A DNA stretch of 64,000 bases from Onchidella celtica. Taxonomy: Eukaryota > Mollusca > Gastropoda > Systellommatophora > Onchidiidae. Positions 11,851-23,823 of the stretch are shown here, piece after piece. The stretch lies in the NCBI GenBank assembly GCA_963931925.1, contig OZ007569.1, forward strand, positions 25,168,662 through 25,232,661. The letters run 5' to 3'. A program made the translations under genes and the position numbers. The first letter of the stretch is position 1, and every line of letters starts with the position of its first letter. Below the pieces are notes generated by a model that made no database searches, was not told the origin of the DNA, and saw only the letters and a list, made by a program, of their open reading frames with translations.

Positions 11851-12854
11851 AACAACTGTACGTTGAACTGTCTCAAATAATCTACAAACCAGTGCTTTCC
11901 GCTCCATGAAGTGGACAGGACGTTTTTCAGCACTAGCGCTCCCCGCCATTGATCTATAACTAAGTACCAAAAATATTTCACCGAGTGTTCATTGACAGTG
12001 ACATTTATTGTGTGTGAGTAAATGTTGCTTTCACTGTGTTCTTGAGAATGCCTAACGTGAACCTGTCTTAAATTATACACCGTATTTGCAAAATAAGTTT
12101 CAAGCGAACTTCACACTTCTCTCTGCCGCCAAATTGCTGCCTCACCTAAACTCTACTTCCGCATGTCTCCTCCCTCCTCCCTCTCCCCCAAAACGATTTC
12201 AGCAAAAACCTGGAAAAATACAAGGTGCTAAAATGCACGTGAAACACCGGCCTCGCTTTCATTTAATTTCCCATCTCCGTATTTCCTTTTGAGCGCTTCG
12301 CTCCATTCATAAACACCTTGGCCGTGCTATTTTTAGTCGGTTTGGCAAATACTGTGAGAATTGGCAGCCATCTTGCTTTCTTAATTTTGAGCATACGTGT
12401 ACCTTTCAGGTAAAACTGATGACGTCAGAGTGCTCACGTCAGCAAATGGTTCAACGCAAGCAGAATGACAGCATAAGATAAGAAACTGTATATCTTGTTT
12501 GCGCACTTTTTTAGTCAGCCTTTTTCTTCTCTCTGGAGGCCTATCCTTCATACACAGCAATTTTGCCTTGGAAGCTTCCTCGGGCAACCGTGACATGTTC
12601 GCTACTCATATCATGAAAATCACAATGTACGATGAAAAACAATGTTTTTTTTAGGGTGCATTCGGTAAGCCAACTCTAAGACAGGTGAAAAATCGTAGGA
12701 ACGAAAATCTTCTACGCATTGATTTTGTTGCTTTTTGGTGTTTTTTTTTTAACAAAGCTGTTTCTGGCATGGTGAATAATGCAGATAATTGCTTGGAAGA
12801 CAAATTGTCTTGAGTTAAAAGTGTGGAAATTCCACTGAATAAGCCTCGAAAAAT
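11851..12854. other. No gene recognised
   Basis: Unremarkable AT-rich DNA with short unsupported open frames. Confidence 0.5.
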
Positions 12855-13045
12855 GAGAGGTGAGGAGAGACAGAGGGAAAGGTAGGAGGGAGAGATGATG
12901 AGGGTGAGAGAGAGAGAGAGAGAGTGAGCCGGGAGAGTGTGGAGAGAGTAGGGGAGGGAGAGAAACGTGGAGAGAGACAGAGAGAGAAGAGGGAGAGGAG
13001 GGAAAGAGGGAGAGAAAGATAGCGAGACAGAGAGAAGGGGGAGAA
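12855..13045. repeat. (GA)n-rich low-complexity tract
   Basis: Purine-rich imperfect GAGA/GGGA repeat. The Ser/Leu-rich minus-strand open frames across it are artefacts. Confidence 0.85.
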
Positions 13046-13934
13046 AGGATAAATTGATGAAATGGCTAGAATTGGAGAATAAAGAAAACAGAGTGCATAT
13101 ATGAACATATCTTAAGTTCGACTTAAGAAAACCGAAAGGTTGAAAGAAATTAAAAATATACAACAGAAAGACCGAGCCAGACTATGACATGCGATGTTCA
13201 GAAGCAGACCCCCCCCCCCCCCATCCCCAAAGCCGCCAGCATTTCCGCCCTTGACTTCCTAATATACTATAGTGGCCGGGGCGTGACGTACCCAGGACAT
13301 GAACTGGATGTTCTCCCGCAGGTTTTTGGGGGAGGAGGGGGGGGGGATAGTTCCAGGGGCGTGTTCACATCATTGCGGGCATTTAAACAGATTCTTCAGT
13401 GATGAGCAGGATGTTCGCCCCCCATTTCCAAATCGTATGTAAATTTGCATGCATGGGGTCCCCTAAACCCTTGGGGTCCCTGGACAAGTGCCCAGTATGC
13501 CCATGCGTTGAGACGACTCTGGGCAGTTCCACTCAAACCTTAGGTTCTTGGAGTTCCTCCTTTCACTTGATAAGATAGTAATGAAAAGGCACACATTTTT
13601 AGCTTGAAATGACATCATGGAGATCGTATCCTAATTTGAGACCTCGCAGTTGATTAGTTGGAAAGGTTATAAATAGACTCAACAACACAAAACAAGGTTG
13701 AATTTAACCCTTTTGAAACTGATGTTTTATTCTTGTCTTGACAATCTTACGTGAAGTTCTATTCTAAATTTGGAGGCAACGAACCAATATCCGTCAGACG
13801 AAAATTGGTTCACGTCAGAAACTGCTGCTATCTATAGCGCCGAAAAAAATGGATTCTTTGATATGAGCAGCGGGGAGTGCATGCACTTTCTCTGCTTTGG
13901 CTTAAAGAGATAAAATAACTGCATGAGCTTTTTA
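13046..13934. other. No gene recognised
   Basis: Contains a poly-C run near 13,209 and a G run near 13,330; nothing coding. Confidence 0.5.
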
Positions 13935-14020
13935 CACAGAGAGAGGGAGGGAGAAGAAGGGGAAGAGTGAGCAAAAATAGGAATGGAGGGGGGAGAGAAA
14001 CGGGATGGGAGAGAGGGAGA

Positions 14021-14081
<61 letters not shown>

Positions 14082-14290
14082 TGAGAGGTGGAAAGATAGA
14101 GAGAGTTTGAGTTTGGATTCAGCGGGGCGTCGGCACGATAAAGGCCATATTGCACGTATTAGGGAGAGAAAGAGAGAGAGGGAGAGATAGAGCTAGTGAG
14201 ATAGTGAGAGGCGGAAAGATAGAGAGTTTGAGTTTGGATTCAGCGGGGCGTCGGCACGATAAAGGCGATATTGCACGTATTAGAGAGAGG

Positions 14291-14351
<61 letters not shown>

Positions 14352-14500
14352 TGAGAGAAAGAAGGAAAGTTGGAAAGAAAGAAAGAAAGAATTGGACTTT
14401 GGGTTTGGGTTTAACGGCACGACGGCACGATAAAGGCCACTTTGTGCCTTCCACGGTTTTTTTCGTTATCTCCTGTGAGACTAGCTTTCAGCCCTCAGAT
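13935..14500 (-). repeat. GA tracts alternating with three family A fragments
   Basis: Perfect (GA)n runs at about 14,030-14,078 and 14,297-14,348 alternate with family A fragments starting GAGTTTGAGTTTGG or close variants at about 14,104, 14,224 and 14,395. The first two fragments are nearly identical, each ending TTGCACGTATTAG. This indicates tandem duplication of a [GA tract + A fragment] unit of about 120 bp. Open frames across it are artefacts. Confidence 0.75.
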
Positions 14501-15017
14501 TAATTATTATAGCATACTACAGCATGGTAATACAGCTGGAGTCGTTTTTGCGGTCTTGGCACTTACTCAACCAGAACCCTACGGAAATCCGACGCCTAGG
14601 ATTGAAAGTCAAGTTTGCTCATAGGAATGATATCGTTCCTACATAGGAACCGTTGATTAAGACGTCCTGTTGAGGTCGATTTGATGTAGGGAATCCAACC
14701 GTTTGGTAATCTTACCAATTTCTTTGGAAAGCCTATAATTTACTTCGGACTGACGTAGAGATGCTGGCTAAGTGTGCAACCAAACGCAGCAATGCAACCA
14801 AAGGGTTCAATAACCGCGGGGAGGAACAACAACAACAAAAGCAACAACAACAACAATTTGGTAAAAAAAAAAACATGCAACAAACAGGAAGTTGTATTCA
14901 TCAACAACACCACGAACTGCACACACATTCTGCACGATCGAAATACAGGCTGACGTCATTCAGCGCTTGCGTCACTTCCTCACCTGGAAGTGTCGTGAAA
15001 GTTTTGCCAGGTTCACC
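14501..15017. other. No gene recognised
   Basis: Contains a (CAA)n run at about 14,825-14,861. The Gln-rich open frame at 14,761 comes from it and is not supported as a gene. Confidence 0.5.
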
Positions 15018-15300
15018 TGCGTTCACGATCAGTCTGTTTCCATCCGAACAGCCAGAGGCATCGACTCAATTCACCCTTGGTATTCAATGAATATAGCGCA
15101 AGCGTATGTCTTTGACAGTGTTCATCTTTTCTTAAGAGAAGAGGCTCACAGAGAATTAAAAAAAAAAATTCAGTCACTGCATTCACGACCAGTTTGCTAT
15201 AGCCAAATGGACGGAGGCGGCGACTAGCTTCACCCTTGGTATTCAATGAATAGTGCAAGAGGTATCTCATCGACAGTGCATACCTTTTCTAAAGATGGGT
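15018..15300. repeat. Tandem duplication of about 165 bp
   Basis: Two diverged direct copies, each containing the exact block TTCACCCTTGGTATTCAATG (15,069 and 15,230) followed by a shared GACAGTG. Non-coding. Confidence 0.7.
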
Positions 15301-15633
15301 GACATTTTATGAAACCCACACAGCGTAAACTTCAGGCACACCTTTTCACATTTGAGAAAAGAGAAGTTAAACATCCAAAGCGCCCTCGTTCTTTCACGGC
15401 ACAGGACTGTTTTGAAAACGTGTACGTTTCGCGAGAACAATGATTGCTTTTCGTTTTAGGTTTTCCCGAGTTGAAATTATCACAGCACTAGGCCTACATG
15501 TCAAGACAATTAGAAGTAACAAAACAAAACAGGAATAGGGTGGTTTTTCTAAATGAGTGTGATTTTCCTGTGTAATCATAAAATATGTAATAGTTTAAGA
15601 ATAATTATTATGTAGGTACCATAGCCCATTTAA
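15301..15633. other. No gene recognised
   Basis: AT-rich DNA; nothing seen. Confidence 0.5.
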
Positions 15634-15880
15634 TGAGTTTGAGTTTGGGTTTAACGGAGTGTCAGCATGTGACGGGCACTTTGCATCTTTCGTTTGTTTG
15701 TTTTTTTCGTTATCTCACTCGCCTAGCCCCTAGCTTTCAGCCCTCAGTTTCCTATAAAATTAGATTAAATAAAAGTGAGGCTAAAAACTCTAACGGGAAA
15801 AGGCCCATGCTGTTTGGTGGTATGTCTATATGAATGCTGTGGATGTGATCAAATTCTGTTAAATCAACTTGCAGACTTCG
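15634..15880 (-). repeat. Retroposon family A, longer copy
   Basis: Begins GAGTTTGAGTTTGGGTTTAA and extends past the usual end into AAATCAACTTGCAGACTTC. That extension is shared with the copy at 43,455-43,690, so the family consensus is longer than most copies here. Confidence 0.7.
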
Positions 15881-15984
15881 GACTAGTCGTACATGTCAAG
15901 ACAACTAGAAGTAAACAGGAATCGGGTTATTTTTCTACAATGAGTGTGATCCAAAACGTTTACCATACTGCCCTTTCTTGTAGT

Positions 15985-16620
15985 ACTTGGGACTGCAGGA
16001 CCCCAAACCTTTCTCCCACCGATTCTTCCCTCTTTTTGGTGGCTATAGGATCCCAGACCTTTCTGTTGGATACCAAACCTTTCCTATGCTGCTCCTTCCT
16101 GCCATACAGTGGCTGTTGGATAACAAACCTTTCCTATACTGCTCCTTCCTACCATACAGTGGCTATTGGATACCAAACCTTTCCTATGCTGCTCCTTCCT
16201 ACCGTACAGTGGCTATTGGATACCAAACTTTTCCTATGCTGCTCCTTCCTACCATACAGTGGCTATTGGATACCAAACCTTTCCTATGCAGCTCCTTTCT
16301 GCCATACAGTGGCTGTTGGATACCAAACCTTTCCTATGCAGCTCCTTTCTGCCATACAGTGGCTATTGGATACCAAACCTTTCCTATGCTGCTCCATTAC
16401 GCAATACAGTGCCAGTCAGACACCATTCCATTCTTACATTGCTCTTTCCTCCATTAGCTGTAGGACAGCAAGCACTGTTTTTTTTCCGCATCACTGGGAT
16501 TCCATACCCCAAGCCTCTGCCCGTTTCTCCTCTTCTGCAGGACCCCAAACCCCTGCTACCCCTTTCTTTTACTGCCAGTCTTAAAACCGTTCCCACGCTG
16601 CTCCTTCCCGCATTGTAAGA
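15985..16620. repeat. 50-bp tandem repeat, about 7 clean plus degenerate copies
   Basis: The core array is at about 16,062-16,415. Each unit contains TGGATACCAAACCTTTCCTA and a block like CCATACAGTGGCTATTGG. Degenerate units flank the core on both sides. Because 50 is not a multiple of 3, the three frames rotate through the same peptides. The 150-269 codon open frames here are by-products of the array and there is no evidence of a gene. Confidence 0.9.
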
Positions 16621-17639
16621 CCTTAAATGCGTCAGAAAATCCCACTCACAGCGGCTCAGGAAGCTGAAACACAATCGAACCGTTTTGCACCTGTCAAACT
16701 GACAACCTTGAGATCTGTACCCCCCCCCTACACACACACACCAAAACACCCACGCTCTGCACGTGGATTTCAACCCAGATCAAAAACATTAAGACAAAAG
16801 AAAGATAGAGAAAATTAATGCCGCTTACGTCAGCTGCCAACCCGAAGACAACACACACATACGCTTATCAAGACGCCTACATTAAAATTAGCAGCAGCAG
16901 CAGCCTCAGAAACGAAGAAGTTACGGAAAACATAAAGGTGAGCAAAAGCGCTCACAGCTACTCAGTTCAAAGCTCTCCGGGAGCTCTACACCTAGATAGC
17001 ATTTCACTTGCGTAAATCTTCGAAGGTGTTCCATATTTTTTTTTCCAGGATGTGAAATATATCATAAGCACATCTTCGGTGCAAAATGCAAACCGGCTGA
17101 AAACAAAAAATTAGGACAGTATTTAAAATCGCATGATGTAATTTCACTACCCAAAATCACATCTCAGAAAAAAAACAAAAAGTTTAAAAATCAGGCCAAC
17201 ACTTTCACTAATCATTTATGGCTAGAGCGAAACATTTTACTATTCAGCAAATCTGTGAATTTCCCGAAACTTCGGAAAGCTGATTTCTGTACCTCGCTGA
17301 CGACATCCAGTTTTTTCTCTTTCATTTTTCTTACAAACTCATGATCTGTCAGACAGTTCGGTCAAATGATAATAATTTTTTTTACAAATCCCAATATTCC
17401 AGGTGAAAATTTCATTCTCGCGCGGCCGCAGTTTCAGCCTTGACCTTTCGGCCGGAGATGAAGGATCCCAGGGGTAACGCAAACTCCAGACAGGCCTTTA
17501 AACGTATCGTCTGTCTCACGTACTGGTGTATCGATGATGATGATGGTTTTGAATTACGCCCAACGTATCATTCATCATTGCTCATGGTGAGTCTGTATCC
17601 TCACAAAACGACGCATCTTACAATAGAAAAAAAATGCGG
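16621..17639. other. No gene recognised
   Basis: Short (CA)n and C runs near 16,725. Nothing coding is supported. Confidence 0.5.
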
Positions 17640-18050
17640 AAGTTTTTCATGGTGGTGCAATTTTGACCTTTTTTTTTTTTTGCTCAACGCCACAGACTAA
17701 ATTAATGACATTTTCAAATATTATAAAATTAATTTTCTCAAGTGTCCACTAATCTAACCCAATCGCTTTTGTATCGCCTTATTGTGTTCATTCAAGTTTC
17801 AGGCAATGCTTTTAAAACGTTATAAAAATGTAAAAATAATATAATGATTGCTCTTTGTGCTCCGTTTGATCAGCCCACGGCGCAGCTGAGACTATATTTG
17901 ACAAACGTTCAGTTGGTGCGTAGCACCCTGCCGCGCATGAGTTCTGAAGTAAGACTGGATTATGATTTGAACTTGTCTAGATCAAACAGAGGGAAAGAGA
18001 CGGATGGGAACGCCGGCTTATCTTGAATAATGCCAGGTACCTCATCTAGT
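17640..18050 (+). repeat. Dispersed repeat E, copy 1
   Basis: Ordered match with 45,500-46,035. Shared blocks are TATAAAATTAATTTTCT, CCCAATCGCTTTTGTAT and GGTACCTCAT. It lacks the GA tract found inside the other copy. Non-coding. Confidence 0.65.
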
Positions 18051-18496
18051 TGATTAAAAAAAAAGTTAATATCTTTAATATTTTTCAATTAATGAGCGGA
18101 AACTTTACTCTACTACATGCTTGTCTGTACATGGGAAATCTCACTTTCACTAAAACCTCGAAACGCGCCCCTGTAAAAAAACAGGAATACTGTTGATGCG
18201 CCATTACACTGTGTCGACGACAGCATGACCACTATGGGTTGTGGAAATGATTCACGTGTCCCTCTATGTACGATCTTGCCAGATGATACAAAATTTATGT
18301 CCAGCCCAGTCAATACTTTGCAAGCCGGTCACGTTTGAGTGTGTCAGAGTGACCGAGAGACCATCACCTGAGTAACAGCCGGTGAATCATCCCCGGAAAT
18401 AACTGTTAGTGGGACATGAACCAAATACATACAGATCTAGATGTACGGTATATACTATTCAGATGACCTGTCCTGAAAAACTATGCTAAGTGGTTA
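18051..18496. other. No gene recognised
   Basis: Nothing recognised. Confidence 0.5.
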
Positions 18497-18971
18497 AAGC
18501 AGCGGTTCCCAAAGTGGATCAAGCGATACCCCCCAGTGTTCCACGACCCTTATTCCTGGGTTTTCTGAAGAAGGCCGAAGTCTACAAGTTGTTTTAACAG
18601 ATTTTTGAAAATTACATTTACAAGTTTCAAAGAGACATACTTTACAGTGCGGGCATTTTCCTCGTTAGATTTTTAACTTCACATTTCGTTGATCTTATAG
18701 GAATCTGAGGGCTGAAAGTTAACCCAAAGCTTTAAGTCTGAGTTTGAGTTTAACGGCAGGTCGGTACGATAACGGCCACATTGAGCCTTTCATGCTATTT
18801 TCGTTAATTTACTTTGGGCTGGTTTTTAGCCATCAGATTCCTATAGATAAAATCAAATAAATGTAAAGTTAGAAATCTAGCGGGAAAAGGCCCGTACTGT
18901 AAAGTATGTCTATGTGAACCCTTGTTAAAAAGATTCCGTTGTTCAGAAAGTTTGGGAAACACCGGTTCGCA
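18497..18971. mobile_element. Possible hAT-like shell holding two inverted family A copies
   Basis: The left end CAGCGGTTCCCAAAGTGG and the right end AGTTTGGGAAACACCGG are roughly inverted and resemble hAT-type termini (CAGNGGTTCCCAAACT). Inside are a family A copy in plus sense (about 18,560-18,735) and one in minus sense (about 18,737-18,918), tail to tail. No convincing 8-bp target duplication is visible, so the shell is tentative; the two A copies are clear. Confidence 0.5.
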
Positions 18972-19216
18972 GGCTGTATGTTATCGATTCATGAGCTGGA
19001 CACGATGACTAATGGTCAGGTTATTATTTTCAAGGCCAGTCGGAGTTTGCAAACAACAACAATAACAATGGCAACAACACCAACACTGCCACGACAAAAA
19101 GCACCGTGGTTATCAACCCTGGCACGACCTTTAACCCTTTATGACTCCGGAGCGCCATTCCTCAGAATTCGGGCAAAGAAAACAATTCAGTGTTTGATTG
19201 TAACACAGAGCAGGAC

Positions 19217-19377
19217 CAGGGCCCGTCTTAACGCATGGGCACACGAGGCCGTTGCCCGGGGCCGCCAAGGGTTTAGGAAGCCCCATGCATGGAAATTCAT
19301 AAGCAGTTGCCTAGGGGCGGGGGCCGCAGCCTATTGCTCTGCCCAGAGGCCCATAATGATATTAAGAGGAGCCGTAG
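19217..19377. mobile_element. hAT-like MITE, diverged copy
   Basis: Left end CAGGGCCCGTCTTAACGCAT, right end near ATTAAGAGGAGCCGTAG. It is related to the clean copy at 55,400-55,510 (shared CGTCTTAACGCATGGGCACAC). The target duplication is no longer clear. The surrounding open frame of about 175 codons is not a gene. Confidence 0.6.
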
Positions 19378-20944
19378 CAAGACCTTATAGATTCTTAACA
19401 CTTTTCTTACTCATCTCAGCTGAAAGTGTTAGCACATTTCATTGTGCAGCTCACATACAATTATAGTCTCGCTTTGAAATTGCAAGGTAACTGGTTTCAA
19501 AACGTTTGAGCAAATTTGTGTTTTTTGTTCCTTATCTTAGGTCAACAGTGTTGATACAATACTCATGGACTGGCTTGGTTTGGATGTAGGAGATTACATC
19601 TGGTATCTAATATGACATTTCATCCGCTCTGGTCTGCTCTGCTGTGTTCTGCAGGCAATCCGTAAACCCCTTTAAACACATTTTGTATCTGGGTATTAGT
19701 AATATACCAGTATCCAAATGTGGAGCATTTGCCCCCAGCCGACAGCGGCCATGGTGTAGCTCTGAAAATAAATACACCAGCAATATCAACAGTTGTTTCA
19801 GGTTCTGTCTCTTCGTTTATTTCTTCATCTGTACCTGCTTTCTTTCGTTCGTTCCACATTAATTTGTTTGGCAGGGGTGAGAGAAACAAGTGGGTGACGA
19901 AAGAAAGGCAGGTTTCGAAAACGAATATCGTTATAAAAAATATATCCACCGGGGTCTTTCACCCTAAGGTGGAAAGAACAACAACAACAAACTGTATTAT
20001 TCTTGTATGTAATTTCTGCCAAGTGCAGAGAGAATAATCCAAGTATCTCCCCACAGAGACGTTCAGTTTACAGCACCCCTGCCTTGCTCAAGTAACTGTT
20101 TATCGTCACTGGTTTTGCAGACAGAAATCTATAGCCGCACTGCCGGCGGAATCCTGTAATATTATGGGTTTTTTTCGGTAATGATAACAAACATCCAGCG
20201 TGGTTTTGTGAAAGTGTCACAGTTCCGCCACATATCCACTAACCCATCGCGTTGCTCCATCCATCCACCTGTCATAACGAGGACTGTCTCTCTGCGCGTA
20301 TATTATGCACATAACCACATTGACCAACCGGTCAAGCAAGAGGGAAAGTAAAATTTCACAACAACAACAATAACAACAGAAAAACTAGCAACACGTCAAA
20401 CGCATAACAGGAAACATGAAATATCTGGCAATGCACAAACAAGCCAAAACATGTAAAAATGGTGAAATTTGTCCCCACTGAACATTAAATAGGAATATAA
20501 TAAAGAATGAAGTGTCCCGTAGTTCTAAAGTAATAATGTAATCATTCGTCTATCCATTACACTGCCCTATATTTCTCTGTATTGTAACTATGCTTTGTAT
20601 GAAGCTCGTTCATTTGAACGGGGGGGGGGGGGGAGGGGGGGGAGTAAAATGGTTTGTAGTTTTAAAACAAAATGAAGTTTACAACGTAGAGCAGAATAGA
20701 AAGAGCACACTTCCCATATTAACTGCTGGCCTACCTGGCAAGATTCCGTGCGCACCGAGAATTTGGCTCCCTGAAGGTACAAACTCGTGGTGTCCCGTTC
20801 CTAAAGTGTCGCCCAAAAAACCTCTCACGAGCTAAGGTTTGATGGAATTTTGCAAATTTTAATTATTCCCCCGCCGCACCTAATTTGCAGGGCTCTTATA
20901 GTATTTGGCAACCAAATTTCACATATACAATTATTCTTGCTAAA
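19378..20944. other. No gene recognised
   Basis: Contains a G-rich run at 20,620-20,642. Several 60-110 codon open frames overlap on both strands without domain or splice support. Confidence 0.5.
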
Positions 20945-21130
20945 TTTTAGTTTGAGTTAGAGTTTAGAGAAAGGACATCGACACGGTAACAGCCATATTG
21001 TGCTGGGGGAGTTGGAGTTTGAGTTTTGGGTTTAGGTTTTACGGCGTGTCGGCACGATAACGGCCACTGTGGGCCCTTCACGGTCTATTTGGGTACATTT
21101 TTCTTTATTTATGTTCCGTATTCAGGGCCG
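20945..21130 (-). repeat. Retroposon family A, two tail regions in tandem
   Basis: Two family A tail sides follow each other (about 20,950 and 21,012). The second is the better: GGCGTGTCGGCACGATAACG. The remainder of the unit fades by about 21,130. Confidence 0.6.
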
Positions 21131-21579
21131 TTAAGTTTAAGATAGAATTAAATACATTCATTATAATTTTAACAGATTGGTAAAATTCTAAGAAAAGTTG
21201 TTTTGGAGGAAGCAAAGACGATCTGTAAAATATAACAGAATAATATAGGACAAAAGGAAACCCTATCAGAATCGTCCGCCAACCATGCGCTGCCAAATTT
21301 CAGAAAGATTCGTCAGATGTTTTCCAATGTATTCGTAACAAAGGAATTCTCTTGTATATTTATGCAGTAAATCTGGCTACGGGAAACAGAATTTAAAGTC
21401 TAATCAAATAAATGGTGAACACTCTCGAGTGAAAGTGTCAGGATAAAATTGTAAGGAACTGATATCAGAGGATCAGTGGTTGCATTATTTTCAGGGACGC
21501 AGGTCAGCAGAAGCTGCTGAATTTACACAAAGAACTGATGTGATGACCAAGCCCAACCAACTCTATAACGCTGGCTACA
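21131..21579. other. No gene recognised
   Basis: Nothing recognised. Confidence 0.5.
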
Positions 21580-21740
21580 AGAGTTTGAGTTTGAGTTTGA
21601 GTTTAAAGGCCGTCGGCACGAAAGCGGCCAATCTGCACCTTTCACGTTTTTTTTTTTTTTCGATATTTTACGGGTTAGCTTTCACTTTCAGCCCTCAGAT
21701 TCCTATAGACAAGACCAAACAGGGAAGTTCAAAGAACTGA
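21580..21740 (-). repeat. Retroposon family A copy
   Basis: Starts with three GAGTTT units, then GTCGGCACG and CAGCCCTCAGATTCCTATAG. Short at the far end. Confidence 0.75.
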
Positions 21741-22647
21741 ACCTAATCATATCATCTTCAGTACTATTTATATTTCAGGACTCGCCGACGCTTGGCGCCA
21801 GTTACTGACCAAACTCCACATAGTATAATCTTTCAAAATGTTTATAGCCTACAGGTCACAACTGATCCTCAGATCACATCATGACCATTGATAGTTGCCG
21901 ATACTTGGCCGTCTAAATTTCAAAATACTTTTTTCTTTTGTTTGATTCATGTTGTCTCCGCATAGAGTCCTCTTCGGCTATTATTATGTGTCTTTCAGGA
22001 GCATTCTATTGGCTACACTTTTTCCTAACATTAACGGGAACAGCGTGTGTGGTTGGGGGGAAAGTGAGAGAGAGAGAGAGAGTAGCGTACACGGAGGGAG
22101 AGGAGGGTGGAAGCTTGTATATCCCGGGAAACACAGGGAGCCTTGACATTCGCAGAAACTGGCGGTTTGCAATCATCAACAACAACTGTGGTGTCTCTAT
22201 CAATACCATTTTTCTCGTCAACTGGAGCGCGACCACTGATACCAATATTACCACCAAACCACACCCACTATCACCGCCACCATCTCCTCAGACAACAACA
22301 TCATCACCTACAATACATTGTAACATAATATTATGATTATCCACGTAACTCTCTACAGAGTCAACAGCCTTTAAATCACGCTGATTCAACACGTCTAACA
22401 ACAAGCTCAGATTAACGTGACAAAACTTTTGGCTTTTTAGCACTGGTTACTATAAAAACCTTCCCACCATCATTGGCCTTCGTGTTGTTTTGCTAATTAT
22501 AAATGGCGTGGACTCCCGCGCACAAGCTGTTACTACAGTCCCCCACCGACTCTCACAATAACTCAGGGGTTCCCAAACTATTGGTAAAATTTGATCCGAA
22601 GTATCGGCTACTCGGGAGATTTATCATACAATAATGGAGCTAGATGG
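21741..22647. other. No gene recognised; one hAT-like end
   Basis: At 22,563 CAGGGGTTCCCAAACTATTG resembles a hAT terminus, but no partner end was found. A plus-strand open frame at 21,938-22,336 has no recognised domain. A short GA run sits near 22,066. Confidence 0.45.
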
Positions 22648-23082
22648 TGAACACAGTGGGCTAGAGGCAAGGTGCTCGCCTCTCATGCCGAGGGTACCTG
22701 TTCGAATCTCGATCGGTACAGGCATGTTAGAATTTGGGGATCTTTCTCATATTTTCCTGTCCCTGATCCTATGGTAGGTCGGATCCAGCACTTGGTCTTC
22801 TCGGATGAGGACGAAAAACTCGGAGGGTCCGCGTGCACGTTGTGCACGTTAAAGATACGTTGGCAGCTGGAAATCGTGAAGAGCAGGCCAGACAGACTGC
22901 TGTGCAGGCAAAATTAAATAAAGTTTATCCCTACCACCCCCCCCCCCCTAAAAAAAAAAAAAAAAACTCGCCGATAGGCGCTGCACTGTGGCGGCGATGT
23001 GTCTGCTCCAGTTGTAACTGCGCTGCACTGACACTAAGGCAAATTTTCCTAGTGGTATTAAAGACGGAAACAAATACAAATG
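22648..23082 (+). repeat. tRNA-headed SINE family S, copy 3 (near full length)
   Basis: Head GCTAGAGGCAAGGTGCTCGC with a weak B box (TGTTCGAATCTC), then the body block GTTAAAGATACG. A poly-C/poly-A stretch sits at about 22,940, the GC-rich distal block follows (GGCGCTGCACTGTGGCGGCG), and the tail is ACAAATACAAATG. Confidence 0.85.
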
Positions 23083-23555
23083 CATGTAAGCACCTAAGCC
23101 TTCAGAACTACGTGACCAAAAATTATGAAACTTTGTGTACTGTCTGAACTTTCAAAGATACATTACGTGGATACATCCCTTTTTGGACAAAACTTAAATC
23201 TTGAAATTATGTATCCACGATTTTTTTAGCCGTAATAAAAGAGACACATTTTCGTCGTGTACCACTGAAAAGACTTGTATGATCAGAGTGTCATTCTTCG
23301 CCTCTGTTTATAATCTATTGCTGGTCGAAAATAAACTTTGTCACATCTTTAGACTTTGTTTTCCAATCCAAGTGCACTTATCAATGCGTCCTAGACCTAC
23401 ATATATGGTTGGGCTTTGGACAAAGAATGTGCGAGATTCATTTTGCTCGTGTCGGGTAGTATAATTAAGAAAACCTGACGAATCTCCAAAATCGTTGGTG
23501 GAATGGAAGATCGAGAGTCCATGAACTGAGGGTGTTGGTATTAGTGTTCCGGCAT
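23083..23555. other. No gene recognised
   Basis: Nothing recognised. Confidence 0.5.
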
Positions 23556-23823
23556 GCGTGATTTTTTTTTTCCGTAAGAGCTTTAGCAAATTCAGGAGCG
23601 GGGCAGCAACACAGCCCCAAACACAATTCATCGGCTGAGGGATTTCTCGTCCTATAGAACACTGCCATGGGTGCTGCAATCTCTGGTCTGGTGCCTGATA
23701 TGATTCTGAACGTCACCGAAAAACCCTGGGATGTGGTGGAGCTGTCCTGTGCTTTGGGATCTGTTGCTGCTCCGCTCCTGAATTTGCTTAAGCTCGTACG
23801 CAAAAAAAAAAAAAAAAATCACG
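23556..23823. repeat. Foldback repeat, arms of about 65-75 bp
   Basis: The left arm (23,556-23,621) contains AGCAAATTCAGGAGCGGGGC. The right arm (23,746-23,823) contains its inverse, GCTCCGCTCCTGAATTTGCT. Each arm ends outward in a T or A run followed by TCACG or its complement. The spacer is about 125 bp. Non-coding; no clear target duplication. Confidence 0.75.

Noticed and set aside
12651..13163. 170-codon minus-strand Ser/Leu-rich frame
   Set aside because: Low-complexity translation of a GA/CT tract.
15775..16584. 269-codon open frame and two other long frames on plus
   Set aside because: They are produced by a 50-bp tandem repeat and read the same peptides in rotation. No domain, signal or splice evidence.
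18939..19466. 175-codon plus-strand frame
   Set aside because: Spans the end of a hAT-like shell and a MITE; no recognisable domain.
21938..22336. 132-codon plus-strand frame with possible exon character
   Set aside because: Crosses a GA run, overlaps equally long frames on the other strand, and shows no domain.
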